NCBI GenBank assembly: GCA_005656395.1
Contig: SRSI01000037.1
Location: 248,001 to 312,000, forward strand
Source of the DNA: Strongyloides papillosus
Lineage: Eukaryota; Nematoda; Chromadorea; Rhabditida; Strongyloididae
Direction: 5' to 3'
DNA: 64,000 nt
Below are positions 1 to 10,620 of this stretch, one piece after another; within the stretch, counting starts at the first letter, position 1; each line of letters opens with the position of its first letter. Under the pieces are notes generated by a model. That model saw only the letters and a list, made by a program, of their open reading frames with translations, was not told where the DNA came from and searched no databases. Made by a program: the position numbers and the translations under genes.

Positions 1-158
1 TTATGCAAACTTTGTTAGTGTAAGTACATCTTTCTAGGAATAACATATAAATTAAATTAATTTATTCGTCTATTTGTGTTATCATACAATTTGCATGTAA
101 TGCTTTCTGCTAAAAATTAATGTCAAATATTTACTTGTTATTATATTATCCTATTCCT

Positions 159-2235
159 TCATCTTTTTCTTTTTGTTGATGGTAATGAATTGGAAATCAT
201 TTTACGTTTTTTAGGTTTTCTGGTGTCATAATTTTTATCTGTCGGTGCATCAGAGATGGCCTTTGTAATTAAATAACAGTAACGATAAAATTCTGATGTC
301 AACTTTTGAAATATAAACTTGTACTTTTCCAAAATAAATGACACAACATAATTTTTAGTTTTTTTACCAATTGCAATTTCATTTAGTAGTTTTTCTGTTT
401 CAGCTCTCGTTTGTGATGATATCAAACATTGATCTATTTTTTCATAGATGTTTATTAATTCTATGCCTAGAGATGTTGGTACAAGTTTTCTACCTCTTTC
501 AATTTTTACAAAGTTTCTTGTGATTATGTTTGCGATATGTCCAGCAATTGATGCATCCGTCCCAATTTGATTCTCCTCCATTAGTGATATTAATTCACTT
601 TCCGTTAAATAACTTAATGGTTTCGTTTTATTCTTTTCACTTAATAATGATACAACTGGTAAGTAAGAATCTTCTTTAACATTTAATGGCATAAATGGTT
701 CAGAAACCTCTTCATCCTTTAAAAATGACGTGTAACCGGGATCAACAATACGCCTTGTATAATATGTAAATGGCTCATCACCTAATACTAATTTAATTGA
801 ATACGTCTCATATTCACATGGTTTCATCACTGAAGCTATAAAATTTTTTATCACAAAATCGTGAACCTTTTTGTCATTTCCATCAAGTCTATTATATGAC
901 GGTTTAATTGGTGTTATCGGAGGATGATCACCTTTATCTTTACCCCTTGATGAAAAGCATACTCCTTTTTCTAAAATACCGTTTACGACACCAAACCATT
1001 CATTATCACATTTTAATTTATTTAAAATTTCATTGAAATCAAAATCTACCGGATAAACTGATGTTTCTGTTCTTGGATAAGAAATATAACCTTGCATATA
1101 TAATTTCTCAGCAACCTCCATAATTTCATTTGGAGATATAGATAAATCTTTTGAGCAGGATTTAAGCAGCTCAACTGTATTTAAAGCTTTAGGTGGATTT
1201 TTATGAACAGTCTTCCTTTCTATCTCCATAACCTTAGCATGCTTATTTTTTCTTAACTGTTTTATTTTCTCTTTAAATAACTCCTCATCAAAGCAATTTT
1301 CACCCGTCCATGTTGGCTTAAATTCAACACCGTCTACATCATCACGCAATGTTAGTTTAAATCTCCAATATGATTTCGGAGAATGACTCTGAATTTCCTT
1401 ATGCCTTTGCACACAAAAATTTAATGTTGGTGTTTGACATGGTCCAAATGATAAACATTTTATCATATCACTTCTTGGAACTTGTTTTTTAATGTATTTT
1501 GTTTGGAATCTTGTAAATGAACACCCTATTCTTAAGTCGAGTTCATGTAAAGCATCAACAGAATCACTTTCATACCTATTCGGCTTCGTTAAGTTATTCA
1601 TAGATTCTTTAATATGCGAATCTGTAAGAGCTGAGAAACGTGCTCTATAAACATAATCTTCAAAATTTGGTTTTCTAAATGATGGTCTGCATGCATTCAT
1701 AACCTCAAAACAAATATTTTCACCTTCTCTATCGTTATCAAGCCTAAATAATAAATTTATTTCCTTCAAAAATTCATTAAATTTTTAAACTATCCCATGA
1801 AATTTAAGAGCTACTTTCACGTTAAAAACATTTTTTTAAAAAAACATACCATAAGACTAAGTAATTACAACCATTAAAAATTTTTGAAAAATACTGACAA
1901 ATACATAACTAAATAACAAAATAAAAATTTCCACTAACCTTATCTATACTATATGACTTATCAATATTCATCTTTACTAAGGGACAATCAAAAAGTTGGT
2001 ACTCATCAATCTTCCAATCACTAAACCTTCCCTCAAAATCTATTCCTTTTATATGACCATAAGTTGATGTCATGATAAAATTAGCAGGTTGATCCTTAAA
2101 CATTCCGGTAAAATGAAATTGTGGTGGGTCTTTTCCATGACTTTTAGACCTTTTTGCAGTGTTATTAGAAAGAATCCCAGAGATTGTTTTTGCTAAAGTT
2201 GGTTTCTCAGCAACCATCAGAACAGTAACAGCCAT
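159..2235 (-). CDS. TOP3B: DNA topoisomerase III-beta (type IA), three exons, 646 aa
   Basis: Exons read 2235-1939, 1908-1850 and 1743-159; the phases sum to 647 codons with stop. The 59-base middle exon restores a segment ending VLW, which joins to LDNDREGENI and matches the family motif WLDCDKEGENI. The TOPRIM start MVAEKP lies near residue 7. The active-site tyrosine is in YISYPRTET, about residue 341 (human TOP3B uses Tyr336). Type IA enzymes cut and pass single strands; TOP3B also acts on RNA with TDRD3. The protein stops at 646 residues against about 860 in human and lacks the C-terminal Cys-rich and RGG region, ending in a short Lys/Arg-rich tail that may be a nuclear signal (inference). 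It lies 322 bp downstream of the SLC44 gene on the same strand, so cotranscription is possible but not shown. Confidence 0.93.
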
Positions 2236-2557
2236 TTTTAGTATATTAGAAAGTTAAACTTTTATCATTAATAATATTTATTAATATGTTATATAACGAA
2301 AATAAAGCGCCATGAAACACGACTTTCCAATTGACTTTCTGCAAAAGAATCAATATATAATAGTTCAAAATTCATTTTTAACGTATATAGCGGGGTAATA
2401 CAAGTTTGCTGTTATAAAAAAGCATATCGTTTTTTGTTTTCTTCAATTTTAAACCTTTATTTTTATAACATTTATTTACACTCAGTATAATTATGATTAT
2501 TGATAGAAATTTATTAAAGAAAAAAAAGTAAATACATATTAATAAAAGTAAAAAAGT
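2236..2557. other. Intergenic stretch between SLC44-like gene and TOP3B
   Basis: This AT-rich gap of 322 bases holds the 3' flank of the SLC44-like gene and the 5' flank of TOP3B, both on the minus strand. I see no further gene or clear TATA element. Confidence 0.6.
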
Positions 2558-4861
2558 TCACTTTCCTTTAGATTTTTTCTTAGCAGGTTTCTTATCAGGC
2601 TTCTTATCAGAAACACTTTCTATATTTCCAGCTTTTTTCGATCTACTCATATAATAAGGTTTCTCCGCCGACCCATCATTCCTCTCACAATCATCCAAAA
2701 AGCACACAAAAGTCGTAGCAATACCAAATTCATATACATCAAAAAATAAATCGGCTATATAATACGTTCCTACTGTAACTATCATAACTGGAGTTAAATA
2801 ATTATTATAACTATTATCAAATGTGTCCTCATCAAACAAATTATTAGAGAAGAATCTATACGACATAAATGAAAAAAATAAAGTTATAAAAAGCTTTCCA
2901 ATAAACAAAAGGATGCATGAAACTCTATTAACAACTATGACACGGATAACATTTTGTGAGATTAATGAAATTGCATGTTTTGCTGATGTCCAAAATGGTT
3001 TTCCATGAACTGCAATCTAAAAATAATAAAAATTACAAAGTTTTTTGTTGCTTCTAATTAAAAGTTCTGGTAAACATACAATTATATAGGAGTAATTTGT
3101 TAGAAATTTAAGTATATTTTCCAGAATCCAAAACCAACAAGAAAAAAGGCAATAGATACTTTTAATAAATCTATTATTGGAATTCTTAAATTTACCATAC
3201 AACCATTCAAGAATTGCTCTTACAAATTTTATCAAAGCAATGATTAATGATCCTAAAGCAATTGACCCTAAATGATATCTTACTGTCCTTTGTATTGAAC
3301 TAGATACGGGTTTCTTAGGGATATCCTTTTTCTTATTATACGTCCAATAGTAAGAACCAATGGCACCTGCTATAACAGTATTATGGAATCCAGTAATAAA
3401 GCATGTACTCCAAAAGTAAGCAAAAAGATTATAAAATTGCATCGATCTAACAATAGTTTCATCTTTCGTTATATTAAAAAAATGACAATTTTTATCAATT
3501 GAAGTCCCAACATTATGACAATCACATTTTTCATTAAAATTTATTGCAAATGTATTTGTGATATTATTATTATTAAATCTATAACAATTTTCTTTACCAG
3601 AGGTACTTATCCACAATGCCAACGTTCCAAAGATCATAAAACATAAAATATTTAAAAAAAAGGGTATAAAAGGAAATAACAATAAATTTGGCATTTTACA
3701 TATAGCTTTGTTTGTTTCCTTTATAATTAATAATGCTATCTTAATACGATTTCTAACAAAAAGCATCAAAATACAAAAAATTACAAATATAGAGGAGATA
3801 AAAAACCCCATATATTTCCATGTATTTGGCATGTCAAAATACGATCGCATGTTAGGATTTAAAAAATTCTCTTTGAGGATCTCCTCTTCATCCAGTAAAA
3901 TTTTATATTGATGCCAACAAAATGCTACACCAAGTAGTAGACCAATAAATATAATGCTTATGGTACCCCAAATTATCATACCACCTAGGATTCGTAATGC
4001 ATTTACATATATTAAGCATACCAAAGCACTACAACTTAAAAATACTAATATTTTCCATTTTGCACTATAGATATCCTCAACCATCATACCAATGAATCCT
4101 TTTTTATATCTTATATTTTGGTATATATTAGATATATCCTTTGAAAATTCCTCATCATCTGGTATTCCCACATCATTACCAGTAACTTTGACAATCTCAT
4201 TTAATGACAGATTATGTTGTTCCTTAGATGATGTTATCAAATTTGTAACTATAGCTGGAAGGCAACGACCTAATAATGGAGAACTTTTTACTGTATACGC
4301 TATACACTCACCAAACCTAACATATCTCCTTAAATCTTCAAAACTTTTTATATTAAGCTTTATATTATCATCTGTGCATATAATTTCTTCTCTTAATCTC
4401 CTATAAAATGATGCATCTGAAAATATTGAACGCAACTGGAGGTAAGTAAAATATTTGTTTGGACACTCTTTAACGCATACTTGTTTTGTGGGGCACCCTG
4501 ACATGAATGATGTCCATGAAACACATTTTGTAAGATCAAAAAACAATAAATATGGTTTCTCTGTAAAATCATATACATCATCGTGTTTCGTACCACATAT
4601 TCTACCAGCTGAATCTGAGGGATATATTACTCTTTTAAAGTTATTCGTCATAAACGCTGAAAAACATAATATAACTATTTCAAAATTAAATAATACTTTA
4701 CCTTGGTAACCAACACCCATCCATCCAATAAAAAATACAATAAAAAAGCATAATGAAAATATATTAGTACATTTTCGTTTTGTTGTTAATACTATATTTG
4801 GATGTTTAGATGGTAACATAACATTTTCACTTTCCTCCACATTACTTTCTTTATAAGGCAT
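2558..4861 (-). CDS. Choline transporter-like protein (CTL/SLC44 family), 731 aa
   Basis: Exons read 4861-4702, 4656-3080 and 3016-2558 and sum to 732 codons with stop. The first intron (4701-4657, 45 bases) is open in frame; removing it gives GVGYQ joined to AFMTNNFKRVIYP, which fits the family's first extracellular loop. The second removal gives YSYIII joined to AVHGKPFWTSAK, matching the NAYIMIAIYGKNFC segment of SLC44. Family features are a first membrane span near residue 40, a long Cys-rich extracellular loop (DLTKCVSW, CVKECPN), several later spans, and the signature CFLDDCERNDGSAEKPYYMS. The tail is Lys-rich. SLC44 proteins move choline or ethanolamine across plasma and mitochondrial membranes; the substrate here is inferred from family. 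The length fits the usual 650-770 residues. Confidence 0.92.
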
Positions 4862-5737
4862 AGTGTATTTAATAAAAAAGTTAAAAATTTCTTTTTATTT
4901 AAAAAATATTGGTAATATTTTACTAAAAATTTTATTCAAATGACTTTATAAAGACATATATACATTTAAATGTCTTTCTTTTGAAATAAAAGACATTGCT
5001 TTAAAAACAATAAAATATATATAAAAAAAATAGAGAGATAGTATTGTTGATGGGAGATAATACATTGAATTACATTTTAAATTAAAAATAAAAAAAATAA
5101 ATATTTTTAGACTCTTCCGAAATCGTGATTGTTTTTTTTCAATTGTTATACTAATGAGGAAACTTTAAGCTTTTAAAAAATTATAAAATGAATAATATTG
5201 ATTTAAAATTCACAATGATAAAGGAAATCCTATGTAAATAAAAAAATAGGCACAGTTTTTTATAAAAATAAGTAACTATAATTTATACATGTTTTTTTTA
5301 TCTTTTGTTTGTTTTTCTCTCCAGTGAAAATGTTATAAAAAAACGGCTAAATGCAAAACAATTATTTCCACTAACATATTTTTTGAATGATTAAAAATAG
5401 ATACAATAAAATATAAAGGAAATTGCACAATTAGTCAAAGAATTTATTATACCATATTACCAAAAAATAATTAAACAAAAATACAATAAGATAATCTATA
5501 CAATAATGAAAAACAAAATTTATTAGATAAATCAAACTTAAATAAGTCTAAAGTAGTGATCAGTTGAATGCAACATTTTAAACTATTATAAAATTACAAG
5601 TGTTCTATACAATAAATTTCTGTAGTAAAATAATGTTACCAAATCAGAAATCTTTTAAATACTCTCAATATTACACATCATCTAGATATCCTCAATATAT
5701 AAAAAAAATTCTAGATAAGAAATTTAAAAAACATCAT
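4862..5737. other. Intergenic AT-rich stretch
   Basis: This stretch of 876 bases separates the start of the SLC44-like gene from the 3' end of the first CAF1 copy. I see no open frame with family resemblance, no RNA gene and no repeat. Confidence 0.6.
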
Positions 5738-6753
5738 TTAATAGAAAGCAGGTGAATCTCTTTTGTTACTGTGAAATGGTGAATTAAAATAAACTTCTCC
5801 ATTTCTTTTTCCGTTCTCAGGGGTTGGTCTGTATGGTCCAGTACTTGAATTCTCATTTGAAAGTGTATTTCCCAAACCATATAATTCTCCATTAATTGCT
5901 TCAAAGATCTCCTCCCAGTTGTCACTAAAAAATTTCTCTCTTAAAGCAAAATAAGCATTTCCTGTTAAAAGAGAATCAGATCCTGCTTGATGTTGTGCCC
6001 CATACCTCTCAATATGGAGCATTGCTGCCACCTCCTGAAGGCCACCACGAAGATTGACACTTGTAGGACCAGGTTGCATAAGAAGACATTTGATATCAAT
6101 AATAGTAGGAAAAAGTCTACGTAAAAGTTTAAAAAACTCTTTTTCATCGGATGGTAATTGGCGTGTAAGGACTGCACGAATAAGGTAACCAAAATCATAC
6201 CCTGATGAAAAAGTTAACCAATTAATATTTCTATCTGTTAATAATCCACAAGTTGTTAGTAGTTCCCCAAACTCATGCATAGAAATACCATTCACCTACA
6301 AAGAGAAAACAAAATTAAATTAATTCCTACTTTAAAATTTAAACTTCTTTTTTTTTAATTTACCTTATGCTTGGAAAAATTTATTCCACAATTATTGAGA
6401 AGATCAATAGACTCTGTAGAATACATATCATCTTGAAGATCAAAGACAAAATTGAATTGAAAAACAGGATTCCCCGGTGGTAGTTCTCCTTTAAAGTTCA
6501 TGAAAGTTAAACCAACTTGTATAAGTTTTAGCATGTTTACATTACATGAAACTTGTTGGTAATTGAAATCTTCTTTTTTTCTAAATGGGCCAACGGGAGT
6601 TGCTACAACCCCTGGAAATTCTGTATCCATCCCAACATAATTGTAATCTTTTATAATCCTACATATTTTGGCACCTTCTTCAATAAGATTATGTCTCCAA
6701 ACATCAATGATAGTGATATTTTTATTTTTTACGGCTTCTCTTGCTGAGGTCAT
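5738..6753 (-). CDS. ccf-1: CCR4-NOT deadenylase CAF1/CNOT7, copy A, 315 aa
   Basis: Exon 1 is 6753-6364 (130 codons) and exon 2 is 6295-5738; the 68-base intron lies between KHK and VNGISMHEF. All DEDD-family catalytic residues are present: Asp43 and Glu45 in VGMDTEFPG, Asp164 in SSGYDFGYL, and His232 and Asp237 in HQAGSDSLLTG. CAF1 trims poly(A) tails as a catalytic subunit of CCR4-NOT in the cytoplasm. Compared with copy B, 2 kb upstream, this copy has a C-terminal tail about 21 residues longer. Placement and near-identity show a tandem duplication. Which copy is the ancestral orthologue cannot be told from this window. A block about 150 bases upstream of the start is shared with copy B. 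Confidence 0.94.
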
Positions 6754-8752
6754 AATAAGGAAACTTTAGATAAGGTTAATTTGTTTAATGTTAGTAATTA
6801 ATATAGATACAAAAATCAAAATTTTTTTGTTTTGGTTGGAAAACGCAGTTGTTTATATAAATAACAAGCAACTGGTCTTAATAATGTATATAACAAGTAG
6901 ATCTATTTCCAACAGGACTCCTCTATTCGTTCTGAGAAATGTACTAGTTATTGAATAAAATTTTGGTTATAGGTCTTTTATAACAAGTTCATCCAACTTT
7001 TATACTACAATAAATGGCAAGTTTTGTAATTGCTTAAATCATACGGCTTGTATAAATAATTATTAATTTCTAATTGTTAAATCAATCCGTCTGTTTGTTT
7101 AATGAGTTGACAAACAGTTATATCATCACTCCTTTTTATCTTTTTCTAAAAAATTTTACTTTATATCAAAGTAAAATTTATCAAATTTAGTTTTTTCCTT
7201 CTATAATTAAAAAGAAATTAATATTGTACATTTATGTGTAATTTATTAGAAGTTTGAACTTTAGTTTTTGAATTATTAATACATTTATTAATTCTTTTAA
7301 TTTTTTATGCTGAAAAATTTATTATCTTTGGTACTCAAATTTGTACTATTATTTATATAAAATAATATTTGTCTATATTTCTTACATTTTTAATATGAAG
7401 CAATAGAGAATTCCTAAAGAAAACTTGAATTATTATTCTCTTAGCAAAATAATATTAAATAGATATTCTTATCCCTTAATATGCACTATTACAAAATGGT
7501 ACCAAAACTTTTCATAAAAATAAGTAGAATTAAACCTAAAATAATAATAAAATACGAAAACAACGTTTTATTAATAATAAAAAAATTTATATATCATATG
7601 TCATCCAAATTACAGAATAATATTTAAATAGAACTTCATATATAAACAAAAAAATGATAATTTTTCACAAGAATTCAAGTTTTTTCCAATCACACAAAAT
7701 AGAAGTGTTATTAAAAACTTTTAAAAGAAATAAATTATAAATAATCATTTAAAAGGGAATTGTAATTGGTATAGTAGTGTGAAATCTATGAAAAGAATAA
7801 TTTAACTCCTCTCTTTTAAAACTTTTATACTCCCATTGTTGTAAAGATGTTTAATCAACATTATCAAATGAAATTTTGTACAACTTTAGTATGACTAAAT
7901 ATATTGTCAAAGAAAATATTATTCCTACACTAGTTTTTTTTACTTTTAGAAGGCAGATTATTTACATTTTTAAATAAAACTTTACACATTTATTTTTTTT
8001 GTTGAAAGAATTACTCCTAAGTTCAATCTTAATGGTATATTTTAGTTGAAATTAATGAAGTATAAATAGTGTGATTTATCAAATTACTTGTTTAATTTAT
8101 AACGTACTCAAATAAAATCCCTACTATTTTTTATTTTAATAAATATAAATCGTAAAAAAAATGGGAAAAATGAAATATTCATTTGGATTGAAAAGATGAT
8201 ATGTGAAAATATTTATCATATGGTTATTACTTCAGATTTGCGTTTATCCAAACAAAACATTTGTAATAATTCATCAAAACTACAGCTTGAAACGAGAAAA
8301 AAAAGTTGCTATACAACAAATGATTTATATTTAATTTAAAATTACATATGTAAAGTATTATCATAGATCATTTTTAACGAAATTTTTACATATCTACCAA
8401 AGTAAATACCACTGTAACTAAAAAAGAAACGAAACTTTAAAATAACTTCTAATGATTTACAAACAAAGTCTAATAATTACTTAACGGTACACTCTTTCCT
8501 AGTTATTCTCAATAATAATCAAAATAAAACTTTAAATATTTTACTGTAATGAAAACATTTTTAAATTATTAATATATCTACTGTTTAAAATACTTAAGGA
8601 TTAAATAAGATTTAGTAAATATAAAAAATTCTCATCGACAAGTAATACAAACTTTTTTACGATGATTTTAAATATATTTATGAGAAAAAAATATGAATTG
8701 AAAAAAATATTTGCGTAGAATATGTCTATTCCCCGGGGACTACACTTTTACT
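6754..8752. other. Spacer between the two CAF1 copies
   Basis: About 2 kb of AT-rich DNA separates the copies. Apart from the conserved upstream block at 6898-6970, I see no gene, RNA or repeat, and no third CAF1 fragment. Confidence 0.6.
6898..6970 (-). promoter_or_regulatory. Upstream block shared by both CAF1 copies (copy A)
   Basis: About 70 bases resemble 9775-9848, with shared cores such as AGGAC, TATTCG and GAGAA in the same order and spacing. It lies about 145-217 bases before the copy A start. In copy A every frame has stops, so it is noncoding; a promoter or 5'-UTR element carried by the duplication is inferred. Confidence 0.5.
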
Positions 8753-9683
8753 TCACCGAAATCCATTTTCAGAGGTTGATCTATATGATTCAACACCTGA
8801 ATTGTCATTTGAAAGTGTGTCACCTAGCCCGTATAACTCTCCGTTGATTGTTTTAAATATCTCCTCCCAATTATCATTGAAAAATTTACTCTTTAAGGCA
8901 AAATATGCATTACCAGTTAAAAGAGAATCAGAACCTGCTTGATGTTGTAAGCCATACCTCTCAATATGTAACATTGACGCAATCTCCTGTAATCCTCCCC
9001 GAAGATTGACACTTGATGGACCCGGTTGCATAAGAAGGCACTTAATATCAATGATGGTAGGAAAAAGACTCCTTAACAACTTAAAAAACTCTTTCTCATC
9101 AGATGGTAAATGACGTGTAAGAACAGCACGAATGAGGTAACCAAAATCATAACCAGATGAAAATGTAAGCCATTTAATATTCCTATCAGTTAATAATCCG
9201 CAGGTGGTCAATAACTCCCCGAACTCATGCATAGAAATACCGTTTACCTAATAATTAAATTGCTATTCTTGTAACAAAAATCTTCTAATTTACCTTATGT
9301 TTAGAAAAATTTATCCCACAACTATTTAGGAGACCTATAGATTCTGTGGAATACATGTCATCCTGGAGGTCAAAAACAAAGTTAAATTGAAAGACTGGAT
9401 TTCCTGGTGGAAGTTCACCCTTATAATTCATGAATGTCAAACCAACTTGGATGAGTTTTAACATATTTACGTTACATGATACTTGTTGGTAATTGAAGTC
9501 TTCCTTTTTTTTGAAGGGACCTACGGGTGTCGCGACAACCCCAGGAAATTCTGTATCCATCCCGACGTAGTTGTAATCCTTTATAATCCTACATATTTTA
9601 GCACCCTCCTCAAATAGGTTGTGTCTCCAGACATCAATAATAGTAATATTTTTACCTTTTAAGGAATCACTCTGTGGAGACAT
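8753..9683 (-). CDS. ccf-1: CCR4-NOT deadenylase CAF1/CNOT7, copy B, 294 aa
   Basis: Exon 1 is 9683-9294 (130 codons) and exon 2 is 9247-8753. The intron (9293-9248, 46 bases) has the same position and phase as in copy A. The same catalytic set is intact: Asp43 and Glu45, Asp164, His232 and Asp237. The first few residues (MSPQSDSLKG) and the C-terminus differ from copy A, which suggests relaxed constraint at both ends. The frame ends at TGA 8753, shortly after ENGFR, where copy A continues. Both copies look functional. Redundancy or tissue division of labour is inference, since expression cannot be read here. Confidence 0.93.
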
Positions 9684-10620
9684 TTTTTAGAATTGTAGAA
9701 ATCTCTAGTTAGATGATAAAATCCAGTGATTATGACTATTAAAAAAATTGGGACTGTAAAAAATGGACGTTAGATAGATTTCCTTCCAATAGGACGATAT
9801 TTATTCGCTCCGAGAATTGGAATAGCCACTGGATAAATTTTACTTTATCTCTCTGTTCATACTTTTTGTTTATTAATTTCCAATGCCAAATCACAATTTT
9901 TACAAATATACAATTTTCATTCATTGTTAATAATTATTAAAAACTGCAATACATATATTCACAGAATCATAATTTCACTTCCTTGTTGTCAATTTTTTTC
10001 GGTTTATTCTCACTTTTTTAATAATAGTTAATGACATGTAAAAAATTTTGATGAATGATTTTAAATGCTCTTAACCTTCTAGAAAGTAATTTTGAGATAT
10101 AATTCAAATATGTTGATTTGATATTTAAAATATCATATTTGAAAAAAACAAGGTTGTTCATGTTGCTAAGTATAGCAAAAACGAAACCTACGCTTTTTCA
10201 TTTTATTTTTACACAAAATCCTGTTTTTACCTATACAAAAGTTTCAAAAAAAATACCACTTTTAACAAAATAATGTTACTTTAATAAAAATTTTACTCCA
10301 TTAAAAAGGTAAAATTAACTATATTTTTTATTAACACACAAAGCATCAAAATTGCTACAATAAAAATAATAGAATACTTGACCAATATAAAAATGCTAAA
10401 AAATTTATAAATAAGCGGTGTTTTACCCGAAATAGGAGTAACGTCTTGTCAATAATGGGGGAAAATAAAAAAAGTATTGGTCAATTGTACAGTAGTAATA
10501 TGCACCGTTTGTTTATAAAGAATTTAGAAAAAAAGAAAATAAAAATCTAAAAAGCATTCTCTGACACTGGTATAATATTATATCAAAATTTGAAAGAAAG
10601 AGTAAAGTAAAAAAAATTTC
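9684..10620. other. Intergenic, upstream of CAF1 copy B
   Basis: This contains the shared block at 9775-9848 and otherwise AT-rich DNA down to the 3' end of the coiled-coil gene. I see no additional gene. Confidence 0.55.
9775..9848 (-). promoter_or_regulatory. Upstream block shared by both CAF1 copies (copy B)
   Basis: This is the partner of 6898-6970, about 92-165 bases before the copy B start. One minus-strand frame stays open here, but the aligned copy A sequence has stops, which argues against coding. Confidence 0.5.
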
